This document shows, one piece after another, positions 9,770 to 19,200 of a stretch of DNA of 64,000 bases (the stretch's first letter is position 1; each line of letters begins with the position of its first letter). The notes under the pieces were generated by a model. That model was not told where the DNA came from, made no database searches, and saw nothing but the letters and a program-made list of their open reading frames with translations. The translations under genes and the position numbers were made by a program. Source of the DNA: Aeromonas eucrenophila (GTDB taxonomy: Bacteria > Pseudomonadota > Gammaproteobacteria > Enterobacterales > Aeromonadaceae); the NCBI RefSeq assembly GCF_000819865.1, contig NZ_CDDF01000017.1, positions 290,564 through 354,563 on the forward strand, read 5' to 3'.

Positions 9770-10168
9770 ATGCGCACTTTGACCCTGATGGCCGCCTCCC
9801 TGCTGCTGGCGGCCTGCAGCACTCCGAAGCAGCACCTGGTGGGCAACGATCAGGATGCCCACGGTTGCCGTGCCAGCGCCGGCTACCAGTGGTCCGTCCT
9901 GACCGAGCAGTGCGTGCGCCTGTTCGAGCAGGCCATCCGCCTGCAATCCCTCGAGGCCAGCGAGACCGGCAGCGCCTTCGTGCTGTTCAACGCCGATCAG
10001 AGCCAGGCCGAGCTGACCCTGCCAAGCGGCGAGCAACTCAGGCTCGTCCGTCAGGGGGAGGAAGGCAACCACTCCTGGCAAGGGGGCCAATATCAGCTCT
10101 TCCCCTGGAAGGGCTATGTGCTCAAGTCCGGCGAGCAGGCACTGTTTCACGGTGACAGCGCGCTCTGA
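9770..10168 (+). CDS. uncharacterised lipoprotein
   Basis: This 132-residue protein has a type II signal peptide and a lipobox LLLAAC (Cys about residue 16). The mature part contains HGCRASAGYQWSVLTEQCV with a pair of cysteines, followed by a beta-rich region. That motif occurs in small uncharacterised envelope proteins. The ATG at 9770 has CAGGAG upstream and begins two bases after the stop of the DUF2960 gene. A strong terminator follows, closing the rsgA/psd transcription unit. Confidence 0.75.
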   Translation: MRTLTLMAASLLLAACSTPKQHLVGNDQDAHGCRASAGYQWSVLTEQCVRLFEQAIRLQSLEASETGSAFVLFNADQSQAELTLPSGEQLRLVRQGEEGNHSWQGGQYQLFPWKGYVLKSGEQALFHGDSAL

Positions 10169-10188
10169 TGGCCAGCCAGCCTTCCCAC

Positions 10189-10216
10189 AAAGCCCCCGGC
10201 CCCTGCCGGGGGCTTT
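10189..10216 (+). terminator. rho-independent terminator
   Basis: A twelve-base-pair stem AAAGCCCCCGGC / GCCGGGGGCTTT with a CCCT loop ends the rsgA-psd-lipoprotein run. Confidence 0.9.
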
Positions 10217-10304
10217 GTTTATGGGCGGCACCACCACCCGCATACCGGCTTAAGTGGCGTGGTGAAGTGAACGGCCACCTCTTCCCACCGGAGAGTCCAA
10301 AAAC

Positions 10305-10334
10305 AAAAACCCCGTTGCAAGCAACGGGGTTTTT
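10305..10334 (-). terminator. terminator of the 10.4-kb lipoprotein gene
   Basis: A fourteen-base-pair stem, AAAAACCCCGTTGC with its complement and an AA loop, makes an A/T-flanked hairpin that works on the minus strand, 23 bp after the stop codon. Confidence 0.9.
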
Positions 10335-10356
10335 CATGCGGGGCTGCGAGGCAGGA

Positions 10357-10851
10357 TCAGTTGCCGAGGGCGGCAAACAGGCTCTGCTCCAGGCTGCCGC
10401 GGGAGACGCAGACCGGCGTGATGGAAGGGGCCTGCACACGCTCGCCGGAGGACTCGACGAAGTAGAGCTGGGTGTTGCCCTTGACGTTGACGGTGGCCAC
10501 GCTGTTGTTGCCGCTCTGGGTGATGATCAGGTTGATCTGCAGATTCGGGTTGCCCAGCGCAACCTTGGAGCCCATGGTGCCGCAATCCAGCCACTCCAGG
10601 CCATCGGCCGAGTTCTCGACGTTGGCGGTCATCAGACCGGAGCCACGCTGGCTGTTCTCGATGTTCAGGCCGTGATCGCCAAACCACTTCTCGGCGCGGG
10701 CCCACACCAGATCGACCGGGATCTGCATCTCCTGGGTGTTGTTGGTCGCCTTGGCAACCGGCGGGGTATAGCGATACTGCTCGCCGCCGTTGTTGTCACT
10801 GGCACAACCTACCATCAGCAGGGCCAGGGCGCCCCCCATTATCTTCTTCAT
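10357..10851 (-). CDS. uncharacterised lipoprotein
   Basis: This 164-residue protein has a signal peptide and lipobox LLMVGC (Cys about residue 16), so it is probably an outer-membrane lipoprotein. The mature domain has an IPVDLVWARAEKWFGDHGL segment, which loosely recalls the helix-grip modules of BamC-type lipoproteins, and two further Cys residues. I cannot assign a function. The ATG has GAGA upstream. An extension to 10986 adds residues with no similarity. It faces away from the PAS-GGDEF-EAL gene. Confidence 0.7.
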   Translation of the reverse strand: MKKIMGGALALLMVGCASDNNGGEQYRYTPPVAKATNNTQEMQIPVDLVWARAEKWFGDHGLNIENSQRGSGLMTANVENSADGLEWLDCGTMGSKVALGNPNLQINLIITQSGNNSVATVNVKGNTQLYFVESSGERVQAPSITPVCVSRGSLEQSLFAALGN

Positions 10852-11008
10852 GCTGTTTCTCTCGTCCATAAGGCCACCTGAGGCCAACCGGCGGCTATTA
10901 TGGCGCCCGCGACACGGGCTGTCAGCAGGGATCCACATAAATGGCGGACTCTTAACCCAGGCTTTACAAAACTCGCCTGTTATCATAGATTTGCTCGAAG
11001 TCTCCCCC

Positions 11009-12997
11009 GTGAGTGCTCACGTGAATTCTTTGCTCTCCCTGGCGCTGCTGCAGCAGATCATCGACCAGTTACCCATGAATATCTTCTGCCGGGATACAAA
11101 CGGACGGTACCTGTTTGCCAACAAGGTCTTCGCAAGGGAGGCCGGCCTGCAGTCCCCCCGTGAACTCATCGGTAAACTGGATGCCGAGATGCCCTGGGGC
11201 GACGCCTTCAGGGAGGAAGATCGGCGCCTGCTGGCCGACGGCAAGCCCCTGCTCCACCAACAACTGCACTGCCACAGTGGCGATGTCACCAGCTGGATGG
11301 AGATCCACAAGGTACCGCTCTATGACGAGCAAGGGGAACCGCTCGCCCTGTTCGCCATGATCAGCGCCATAGACAAGCGCAAGGAGCTGGAACAGACCTT
11401 CCGTCAGCAACAGCTGCTGCAGCGTCGTCTGCTCGACGCCATCCCCGACCCCATCCGGCTGGAAGATCACCAGGGCGTGCTCATCGACTGCAATCAGGCC
11501 TTCCTCGATTTCATGGGGCTGACGGCGAGCGAGGCGATCGGCCATCGTGTCGCCCCCCGCCTGCCCATAGAGCAGGCGCTGGGACGCGGTGAGTATTGCC
11601 TGATGGATGCCCACGGTCAGGGCCGCCACTTGGAGGTCACCCGGGTCGAGGTGCCGGACGACGAGGGCAACTCCCTCGGCATTCTCACCCTGAGCCGCGA
11701 CATCACCGGGCTGCGCACCACCCAGGCCCAGTTGCAGCAGGAACAGCACTACGACAGCCTCACCGGCCTGCTCAAGCTCTCCCACTTCCTGCAGACCAGC
11801 CGCCATCTCGGCGCCCGCAAGGCCAGCCTGCTGCTGGTCGATCTGCAGCATTTTCGCGAGATCAACGATCGCTTCGGCATCCGGGTCGCCGATCGCCTGC
11901 TCAGCCAGGTCGCCCGCCGTCTGCAGCGGCTGGCACCGCCCCAATCCCTGCTGTGCCGGGTCGCGGCCGATGACTTCGCCCTGCTGCTGCCGGAGCTCCC
12001 CCTCTCCCTGAGCGACTGGAGCCGCAACCTGCAGCATGAGCTGATGACCCCCTATCAGGTCGAGGAGCACAGGATCCAGATCCCGGTCTTCCTCGGCATC
12101 GCCCACGGCAAGGCCAAGGATGCCGAACGCCTGCTGAGCCACGCCGAAGCCGCGCTGGCACAGGGCAAGCGCCAGCAGCAGCACTGCACCCTGTTCGATC
12201 CCGAACTCGATGCCAGGCTCAAGCGCCGCCAGCTCATCGCCGCCCAGTTGCCGCTGGCCATCAAGGCAGCCGAGCTGACCGCCGTCTATCAGCCCATCAT
12301 CTGCACCCACGACAACCAGTTGCACGGCGCCGAGCTGCTGTGCCGCTGGCCCCATCCCGTCTTCGGCATGATCTCCCCCGACGAGTTCATCCCCCTGGCG
12401 GAGGAGCTCGGCCTCATCGGCCAGCTCGGTCAGTTGATGCTGGAGCTGGGCTGTGCCCAGCTGGCGCGCTGGCAAGTGGCGGCGCCGGATCTGGTGCTCT
12501 CCATCAACCTGTCGCCGCTGCAGTTTCGCGATCCCGAGCTCTGCCAGCAGATCTTCGCCTGCATCGAGCGCCACGGGCTCGCCCCCTGGCAGCTGGAGCT
12601 GGAGATCACCGAGGGGGTGCTGATGGAGAATGCCGACGAGATAGAGAGCAACCTCGCCAGTCTGATAGAGGCCGGCTTCCATCTCGCCATCGATGACTTC
12701 GGTACCGGCTACTGTTCGCTGGCCTACCTGCCGCGGTTGCAGGTGGCGACCCTCAAGCTGGACAGGAGCTTCACCCAGGGGCTCGCGACCAACCAGGCCA
12801 CCACCGCCATAGTGCGCTCCGTCATCGGGCTTGGCCACGAGCTCGGCATCAAGATCACCGCCGAGGGGGTGGAGACCCAGGAGCAGCAGGAGTGGCTGGC
12901 GCAGGCGGGATGCGATCGGCTGCAGGGCTACCTGTTCAGCCGCCCCCTGCCCCCCGAGCAGTTTGCCCGCGACTACCAACTGCTCGCCGTCCTCTGA
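11009..12997 (+). CDS. PAS-PAS-GGDEF(degenerate)-EAL protein, probable c-di-GMP phosphodiesterase
   Basis: The protein has about 662 residues and no membrane segment. Two PAS sensor domains (about 10-120 and 130-240) are followed by a GGDEF domain (about 250-405) and an EAL domain (about 415-660). The GGDEF signature is degenerate (AADDF in RVAADDFALL), so cyclase activity is unlikely. The EAL domain keeps ELLCRW, NLSPLQF, DDFGTGY, KLDRSF and AEGVET, so phosphodiesterase activity is likely. The start is uncertain: GTG codons at 11009 and 11021 are in frame, and neither has a good Shine-Dalgarno sequence. Upstream extension would run into the divergent lipoprotein gene. Confidence 0.85.
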   Translation: MSAHVNSLLSLALLQQIIDQLPMNIFCRDTNGRYLFANKVFAREAGLQSPRELIGKLDAEMPWGDAFREEDRRLLADGKPLLHQQLHCHSGDVTSWMEIHKVPLYDEQGEPLALFAMISAIDKRKELEQTFRQQQLLQRRLLDAIPDPIRLEDHQGVLIDCNQAFLDFMGLTASEAIGHRVAPRLPIEQALGRGEYCLMDAHGQGRHLEVTRVEVPDDEGNSLGILTLSRDITGLRTTQAQLQQEQHYDSLTGLLKLSHFLQTSRHLGARKASLLLVDLQHFREINDRFGIRVADRLLSQVARRLQRLAPPQSLLCRVAADDFALLLPELPLSLSDWSRNLQHELMTPYQVEEHRIQIPVFLGIAHGKAKDAERLLSHAEAALAQGKRQQQHCTLFDPELDARLKRRQLIAAQLPLAIKAAELTAVYQPIICTHDNQLHGAELLCRWPHPVFGMISPDEFIPLAEELGLIGQLGQLMLELGCAQLARWQVAAPDLVLSINLSPLQFRDPELCQQIFACIERHGLAPWQLELEITEGVLMENADEIESNLASLIEAGFHLAIDDFGTGYCSLAYLPRLQVATLKLDRSFTQGLATNQATTAIVRSVIGLGHELGIKITAEGVETQEQQEWLAQAGCDRLQGYLFSRPLPPEQFARDYQLLAVL

Positions 12998-13006
12998 GGC
13001 GCGCAC

Positions 13007-13039
13007 AGCAAAAAGGCCACATGATGTGGCCTTTTTGCT
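13007..13039. terminator. bidirectional terminator
   Basis: The stem AAAAAGGCCACA / TGTGGCCTTTTT, with A and T runs on both sides, can end the EAL gene from the left and rraB with its repeated tails from the right. Confidence 0.9.
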
Positions 13040-13050
13040 ATTTGAATCCG

Positions 13051-13250
13051 GGCTTATTCCTGGAAGTAGGTGCCCCAGCCGTCATGGTCCACGCCGTATT
13101 TCTCGAGGGAAACGGTCAGCATCTTCTCGACGTAGGCGACTGGGATAACCGGCTTACTCCTGGAAGTAGGTGCCCCAACAGTCATGGTCCACGCCGTATT
13201 TCTCGAGGGAAACGGTCAGCATCTTCTCGACGTAGGCGATTGGGATAACC
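13051..13250 (-). pseudogene. two tandem 100-bp copies of a diverged rraB 3' end
   Basis: Two units with an exact 100-bp period (13151-13250 and 13051-13150) follow the rraB stop codon. Each encodes a version of the last 33 or so RraB residues, ending EKYGVDHDGWGTYFQE or with a single Gly-to-Cys change, then a stop. They sit in the +1 frame and begin inside the preceding stop codon. They resemble each other more than the resident gene, and share a one-codon insertion (MLTVSLEKY against MLPILEKY). Without start codons they are not expected to be translated. Confidence 0.85.
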
Positions 13251-13253
13251 GGC

Positions 13254-13601
13254 TTACTCCTGGAAGTAGGTGCCCCAACCGTCGTAGTCCACGCCGTATT
13301 TTTCGAGGATCGGCAGCATCTTCTCGATGTCGGCGAGGATGGGCTCGATCTCCAGCTTGCGCTCGACGGTGGCGTCGAAGCAGAAGATGGTCGCGCCGTC
13401 ATCCAACTCCATCTCCTCGGCATCGGTCACTTCGAAACCGGCCTTGAACAGGTCGACGGCGGCCTTCTCCAGCTGATCGAAATCCTGGCAGGCAAAGTGG
13501 TGCTCAATCTCGTAATCCATATCCGCATTGCTGCCGTCGGCCAGCAGCTCGTTGACGATGGCAGTGGTCTCTTCGCGCCACTCTTGCATGTTGATACTCA
13601 T
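13254..13601 (-). CDS. rraB: regulator of RNase E activity RraB
   Basis: This 115-residue acidic protein of the RraB/YjgD family binds RNase E and modulates mRNA decay in the cytoplasm. Family features include the N-terminal helix (EETTAIVNELLADGSN), the HHFACQDFDQLEKAAVDLFKAGFEV core and the C-terminal YDGWGTYFQ. The ATG at 13601 fits the family length. The frame upstream to 13688 is not conserved. Two extra copies of a diverged 3' end follow the stop codon. Confidence 0.92.
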   Translation of the reverse strand: MSINMQEWREETTAIVNELLADGSNADMDYEIEHHFACQDFDQLEKAAVDLFKAGFEVTDAEEMELDDGATIFCFDATVERKLEIEPILADIEKMLPILEKYGVDYDGWGTYFQE

Positions 13602-13872
13602 ATAAACCCCAGACGGTATTGGATGGTTGTCGACACCCCGCTGACGGTGCTCTGCGGCAGATCCGCGCAGATGGCCGCCAGGGGGCATGGCTGCGGCAAA
13701 GCATACTCGCAGAGCGCATCAGGCTCAATGCGAGGGGCCAAGATAACCGCCCCCGAAGAGCGACATCACAACCGCTCAAGGAGGCGATGCCTCGGCGGCG
13801 GGCAGAGATGGGCAACAAGCGGCCAGATTGCTCGGATATCGAGCGAACGATACGACAATGTGCACCCCATGG
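13602..13872. other. intergenic region between rraB and the tRNA-Phe promoter
   Basis: About 270 bp without a supported gene. It should hold the rraB promoter (minus strand) but I see no clear consensus element. Open frames here have no ribosome sites or family resemblance. Confidence 0.5.
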
Positions 13873-13901
13873 TTGACACCCCAGTCCAGAAAGGGTTTAA
13901 T
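13873..13901 (+). promoter_or_regulatory. sigma70 promoter of tRNA-Phe/tRNA-Asn
   Basis: TTGACA, a 17-bp spacer and TTTAAT, then a GCGCGCC discriminator. The predicted start lies a few bases before the tRNA-Phe 5' end. The GC-rich discriminator fits stringent control. Confidence 0.8.
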
Positions 13902-13911
13902 GCGCGCCGTT

Positions 13912-13987
13912 GCCCAGATAGCTCAGTCGGTAGAGCAGGGGATTGAAAATCCCCGTGTCGGCGGTTCGATTCCGTCTCTGGGCACCA
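13912..13987 (+). tRNA. tRNA-Phe (GAA)
   Basis: A 76-nt tRNA beginning GCCCAGATAGCTCAG, with anticodon loop TTGAAAA (GAA), T arm GGTTCGATTCC and encoded CCA. Confidence 0.97.
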
Positions 13988-13992
13988 ATAAT

Positions 13993-14068
13993 TCCTCCTT
14001 AGTTCAGTCGGTAGAACGGCGGACTGTTAATCCGTATGTCACTGGTTCAAGTCCAGTAGGAGGAGCCA
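13993..14068 (+). tRNA. tRNA-Asn (GTT)
   Basis: A 76-nt tRNA beginning TCCTCCTTAGTTCAG, with anticodon GTT in the loop CTGTTAA, T arm GGTTCAAGTCC and encoded CCA. It lies five bases after tRNA-Phe in the same transcript. Confidence 0.97.
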
Positions 14069-14074
14069 AATTCG

Positions 14075-14102
14075 AAAGGCCCGCTCATCTGAGCGGGCCT
14101 TT
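14075..14102 (+). terminator. terminator of the tRNA-Phe/Asn unit
   Basis: A twelve-base-pair stem AAAGGCCCGCTC / GAGCGGGCCTTT with an ATCT loop. It also faces the end of the 73-residue gene coming from the right and may serve both. Confidence 0.9.
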
Positions 14103-14131
14103 CTGCATCTGCCATTCTCGCGCTTTCCTCC

Positions 14132-14353
14132 CTAATATCGATTCTCGTCACCGTGCCAGACGTGCCCCGCATGACAGGCTCGCGCGACCTCATGACAGGG
14201 ATCATCCGCATGGCTGCGGAAGAAATGCTGATCCTGCTGGAGCAGGAGCGCATTCATCGAGTGGCTGATCCCGGCCAGTGCCTCTCCGGCGGTCAGCCCT
14301 GCCATCCTGTGATCGGTGGCCAAATGGGCCAACACTTTCTCACGACTATTCAT
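14132..14353 (-). CDS. small uncharacterised protein (73 aa)
   Basis: The gene is supported mainly by its ribosome site. The minus strand reads AAGGAGGGAGGTGATC directly before the ATG, including GGAGGTGATC, an almost complete match to the 16S rRNA 3' end. The protein starts MNSREKVLAHLATDHRMAGL. It is His-rich (eight His), has no signal peptide or membrane segment, and ends HAGHVWHGDENRY. I do not recognise the family. The strong ribosome site predicts high translation. Confidence 0.65.
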   Translation of the reverse strand: MNSREKVLAHLATDHRMAGLTAGEALAGISHSMNALLLQQDQHFFRSHADDPCHEVARACHAGHVWHGDENRY

Positions 14354-14492
14354 GATCACCTCCCTCCTTGAATCGAGTCGTAAATTGACGATAGCAGCAG
14401 GTGTCCGACTACCGCAAACCCGCGCCAGCAAAGGGCCCCAGCCTAGTCCTACTGCGCCGACCAAGCGACGGTTCCCCGAGAAATGCCCATGC

Positions 14493-14520
14493 AAAAGGCC
14501 CGCTACGATGAGCGGGCCTT
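14493..14520 (-). terminator. terminator of the 44-residue gene
   Basis: The stem AAGGCCCGCT / AGCGGGCCTT with a T-rich tail on the minus strand lies about 12 bp after the stop at 14532. It is very similar in sequence to the terminator at 14075-14102. Confidence 0.8.
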
Positions 14521-14531
14521 CTGTACTCTTG

Positions 14532-14666
14532 CTAGCCGCCGTTACAGGCCGCCAGCAGCAGGGTCGCCCCGCAGGTGGCGCTGAATACCAGCAACCCCGC
14601 CTGCAACACGCCCTCCGGATCTGTCTGCTTCCTTTTTTTCCTGAACCTTATCCATTTAGGCTTCAT
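14532..14666 (-). CDS. small membrane protein (44 aa) with C-terminal lipobox-like motif
   Basis: A short gene with a complete signal set: GAGGTG about eight bases before the ATG, 44 codons, and a terminator right after the stop. The protein has a strongly basic N-terminus (KWIRFRKKRK), a short linker, then a hydrophobic segment (GLLVFSATCGATLLLAAC) and just NGG after the final Cys. It should be a single-pass inner-membrane protein. LLAAC matches a lipobox, but cleavage would leave only four residues. I do not recognise a family. Confidence 0.6.
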   Translation of the reverse strand: MKPKWIRFRKKRKQTDPEGVLQAGLLVFSATCGATLLLAACNGG

Positions 14667-14907
14667 CGAGCCCACCTCGTCCTGTTATGAGTCAGCTCCC
14701 CTGCCCTCTTCGGCAGGCCGCTCATCTTTGTCCGCACGCAACCCCTCGTCAATCACCCCGACACAATAAATATCCTCGCGCCCCGGCCCCTGGTTCCGAA
14801 GAGATACTTCGCTATCAGAGTGTTAACAATCTGGAAAACCGGCGTGACCCGTTTGCGTGCCAGGGCTATCATGAGGCCGACGATTTCCGACCCCAGGGAG
14901 ACCCCAG

Positions 14908-16185
14908 ATGAGCAGCCCCTTGCATTACGTGCTGGATGGCATCCATTGCGAGCCACATTTCTTCAGCGTGCCCCTCGACCACCAGCAGCCTGACGATGAG
15001 GAGACCCTCACCCTGTTTGGCCGCACCCTCTGTCGCCTTGACCGGTTGGACGACGACCTGCCCTGGCTGCTCTATCTGCAAGGCGGTCCGGGCTTTGGCG
15101 CCCCGCGCCCCAGTGCCAACAGCGGCTGGATCAAGCGGGCGCTGCAGGAGTTTCGGATACTGCTGCTCGATCAGCGCGGCACCGGCCACTCCAGCCCCAT
15201 CCACGCCGAGGCGCTGACCCATCTCGACCCGCACCAGCAGGCGGACTACCTCAGCCATTTCCGTGCCGACAGCATAGTGCGGGACGCCGAGCTCATCCGC
15301 GAGCAGCTGAGCCCGGATCGCCCCTGGAGCCTGCTCGGCCAGAGCTTCGGCGGATTCTGCAGCCTGACCTACCTCTCCCTGTTCCCGGACAGCCTGCACG
15401 AGGTCTACCTCACCGGCGGGGTGGCCCCCATAGGCCGCAGCGCGGACGAGGTCTATCGCGCCACCTACCAGCGAGTGGCGGACAAGAACCGCGCCTTCTT
15501 CACCCGTTTCCCCCACGCCCAGGCCATCGCCAACCGCCTGGCGACCCACCTGCACCGCCACGACGTGCGCCTGCCGAACGGCCAGCGCCTGACGGTGGAG
15601 CAGTTGCAGCAGCAGGGGCTGGATCTGGGTGCCAGCGGCGCCTTCGAGGAGCTCTACTACCTGCTGGAGGACGCCTTCATCGGCGAGCGGCTCAACCCCG
15701 CCTTCCTCTATCAGGTGCAGGCCATGCAGCCGTTCAACACCAACCCGGTGTTCGCCATCTTGCACGAGCTCATCTATTGCGAAGGGGCGGCCAGCAACTG
15801 GGCGGCCGAGCGGGTCAGGGGCGAGTATCCGGCCCTGGCCTGGGCGCCGGGCAAGGACTTCGCCTTCACCGGCGAGATGATCTTCCCCTGGATGTTCGAA
15901 CAGTTCCGCGAGCTCATGCCCTTGAAGGAAGCCGCCCACCTGCTGGCCAGCAAGGCAGACTGGGGCCCGCTCTACGACCCGGTGCAGCTGGCTCGCAACA
16001 AGGTGCCGGTGGCCTGCGCCGTCTACGCCGAGGACATGTATGTGGAGTTCGACTACAGCCGCGAGACCCTCAAGGGGCTGGCCAACAGCCGCGCCTGGAT
16101 CACCAACGAATACGAGCACAACGGCCTGCGGGCCGACGGTGAGCAGATCCTGGACCGGCTCATCCGCCTGAACCGGGATCGCTGA
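14908..16185 (+). CDS. pip: prolyl aminopeptidase (proline iminopeptidase), S33 family
   Basis: This 425-residue alpha/beta hydrolase removes N-terminal proline from peptides. It matches the long Aeromonas/Serratia-type enzyme. The oxyanion-region motif LQGGPGFG, the nucleophile elbow GQSFGG (Ser about residue 146) and the late His in EYEHNGLRADG are all visible. It has no signal peptide and is cytoplasmic. The ATG follows a GGGAGACC ribosome-site region. The next gene, an ABC exporter, starts 95 bp downstream in the same direction. Confidence 0.93.
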   Translation: MSSPLHYVLDGIHCEPHFFSVPLDHQQPDDEETLTLFGRTLCRLDRLDDDLPWLLYLQGGPGFGAPRPSANSGWIKRALQEFRILLLDQRGTGHSSPIHAEALTHLDPHQQADYLSHFRADSIVRDAELIREQLSPDRPWSLLGQSFGGFCSLTYLSLFPDSLHEVYLTGGVAPIGRSADEVYRATYQRVADKNRAFFTRFPHAQAIANRLATHLHRHDVRLPNGQRLTVEQLQQQGLDLGASGAFEELYYLLEDAFIGERLNPAFLYQVQAMQPFNTNPVFAILHELIYCEGAASNWAAERVRGEYPALAWAPGKDFAFTGEMIFPWMFEQFRELMPLKEAAHLLASKADWGPLYDPVQLARNKVPVACAVYAEDMYVEFDYSRETLKGLANSRAWITNEYEHNGLRADGEQILDRLIRLNRDR

Positions 16186-16280
16186 TCCCGGCCAGGCACG
16201 AATACCCGATAATAAGATAGAGGGCGGATAACAAGCCGCCCCATCCTCTGGAAGCAGCACAAAATAATAAGGATCACCCA

Positions 16281-19200
16281 TTGGATCACCCGGAAATCTC
16301 GGCCGGCTGGCTGAGCCGTCTCTTCTATCACTGGACGGGCCCGCTGCTGCGCAAGGGACTGAACGAACCCCAGGTCACACTCGACGATCTCTATCCCCTG
16401 TTGCCGGGAGACAGACGCGACGAACGCGCCGATGCCTTCCTGCGACTCACCGCCACGCCCCCAGTGCGCCCCTGGCCCATCATGGGCTTTATCTGGCGCC
16501 ATTATCGCAGTCGCATCGGCCTGCTCACCCTGCTGCAACTGCTCGGCATGCTGGCGACCCTGGCCAGCCCCTGGTTGCTCAACCACAGCATGACCCAGCT
16601 CGGTGCGGGCGCCGCCACCGGCCACAAGCTGCTGCTGGCCCTGGCCCTGTTCGCTTCCGTGCTGGCCGCTGGCATGCTGGCGGAGCACTCGCTGCAGCTG
16701 GCGCTCAAGATGCACGTCCCCATTCGCCGGCTACTGGCGGAATCCCTGCTCGCCAAGGTGATGAAGCTCGGCGGCAAGAGCTTCGATGACAGGGCCGGTG
16801 GCCGGGTGCAGAACCTCATCAACCGGGACGTGTGGGACATCACTTGGATCCTTGCAGACCCCGCTATGCCGCTCACCATGGCGCTGCAACTCATCGGTAC
16901 CATAGCCCTGCTGGTGTGGCAGGTGGGCACCGCTGGCCTGGTGGGCTTCGCCGTGCTCACCCTGCTGCTGCTGGTCTCCACCCGGGTAGTGCGCCGCATG
17001 AACCAGCAGGAGCAGCAGCTCAAGCGCCAGCAGGACGAGCGCAACGGCATACTGGCGGAGTACATCAAGAAGCTGCGGCTGGTACGCCAGAACGGGCTGG
17101 GCGCCTTCTTCACCGGGGCGGCCAATGCCAAGCGCCAGCAGGAGCTCGGCGTGCTCGGGCGGGTGCTCAAGCTCGATGCCATCAACAGCTTCCTGATGAT
17201 CAGCACCCCGCTGCTGGTCACGCTCGCCACCTTCACCACCTATCTCGCCTCGGGTCAGAGCCTGACCCTGCCCCAGGTGTTCACCACCATAGCCCTGTTC
17301 GCGGTGCTGCGGATCCCCATGATGCGGCTGCCCTACCTCATCCGGACGCTTATCAACTTCAATACCGGCTTCAACCGGCTGTGCGAATTCCTCAACAGCC
17401 CGGAGCAGCACCGGGATCTGAGCGATCCCAGCCTGCCGCTGGGCGCCCTACGCATGGAAAACGTCACCGCCCTGCATCAGCAAAAGCCGGTGCTGCAAGG
17501 CATCAGCCTCCAGATCCAGCCGGGGGAACTGGTGGGGATCACCGGCGCCACCGGGGCGGGCAAGAGCTGCCTGCTGCACCTGGTCGCCGGCTTTGACAAC
17601 GACTTTGAGGGCAGCATCCGCCGCCACGGCCGGGTCGCCCACCTCGGCCACAAGCCCTGGCTGATGAACGACAGCATCCGCAACAACATCTTGTTCGGTC
17701 AGCCCTGGGATGAGGAGCGCTACCACTGGGTACTCGGTGCCTGCGCCCTCAGCGCCGATCTCGGCCTGCTCAGCCATGGCGATCAGACCCTGGTAGGGGA
17801 GCTTGGCACCCGCCTCTCCGGCGGTCAACAGCAGCGGGTCGCCCTGGCCCGCGCCCTCTACGCCAAGGCCGATATCCTGCTGCTGGACAACCCGCTGTCG
17901 GCGCTGGATCCCATCGTCTCGGCCCAGGTGCTGGAGCAGGGTCTGGCCTTCAAACCGGGTCCGACCCGGCTGCTGGTGAGCCACGACCCGGACGTACTGG
18001 CCCACTGCGATCGGGTGATCCGCATCGAGCAGGGTCAGTTGACCGAGCTCGACGCCCATCAGCTTGCGGATCTCATCCAGCACCCACAGCCGGCCCCCCT
18101 GGTGGCGCCGCAAGAGGCGGATCAGTTCAGCGAGGAGAAGGTGGTGGAGGGCAAGGTGGACTGGGGTCTGTTTGGCTTCATGTGGCAGCGCCTCGCCGCC
18201 CCCGGCGCCATCCTGATCGCCCTGTTGCTCACGCTAGGTCAGGAGGGGCTGCGCATCGCCTCGGATCTCTGGCTCGGCGGCAAGGCCGAGGTGAGCGAGG
18301 TCAGCTCATTGCTCGGCATCTATGTGTTGCTGGGGGCCGGCTCCCTCGTCTGCATCATGGTGGTGCGGGTCATCAACTACAAACTCGGCCTCAAGCTGGC
18401 CTGGACCCTGTTCGACGGCATGCTGGGCCGCATCAGTCGCGCCCCCATGGCCTTCTTCGACAAGGTGCCACAGGGGCGCATTCTCAACCGCTTCGACCGG
18501 GATCTGGGGGAAGCCCAGGAGGTCCTGCTGCCCATGTTGATGGGGCTGTTCGCCATGCTCATCTCCGTGCTGCTGCAGGTAGTGGTTATCGGCTTCAACA
18601 TGCCGCTGCTGCTGCTCATCGCCCCCCTGGTGGGCTGGGCGCTCTATGTGCTGCAACGCCGCTACCGGGCGGTGCAGCTCAAGCTGAGGCGCCAGTCCTC
18701 GGTGCTGCGCTCGCCGCTCTACATCAGCATCAGCGAGACCATTCGCGGCGCCCCCGCCCTGCGTCTGGCCGGGGCCGAACGCTTCGCGCTGGATCAGGTG
18801 CTGCATCACTATGACAACAACCTGCGTAGCTGGTACACCACCACCTCCATCAACCGCTGGCTCGGCATGTACCAGACCCTGCTCTCCGCCGCCCTGGTGG
18901 GCGCCGTGGCGCTGATGGTGGCCTTCAGCAACAGCTCGCTGCTGGGGGCCGTGGCCATCACCTACGCCTTTACCGCCTCGGCCATGCTCAACTCCCTCAT
19001 TCGCACCTTCGCGGAAGTGGAGCAGGTGATGAACGCGGTGGAGCGTGTGCGGGAATACAGCGAGATAGAGAGCGAGCGCCAGACCGGCGATCCGCTGGCC
19101 TCCCCCCATCCCAGGGTGCGCTTCGACAACCTGGGGCTGCGCTACCCCGAGGCGAGCCAGTGGGCGCTGCACAGGGTGAGCTTCGAGCTGGCCCCCGGCG

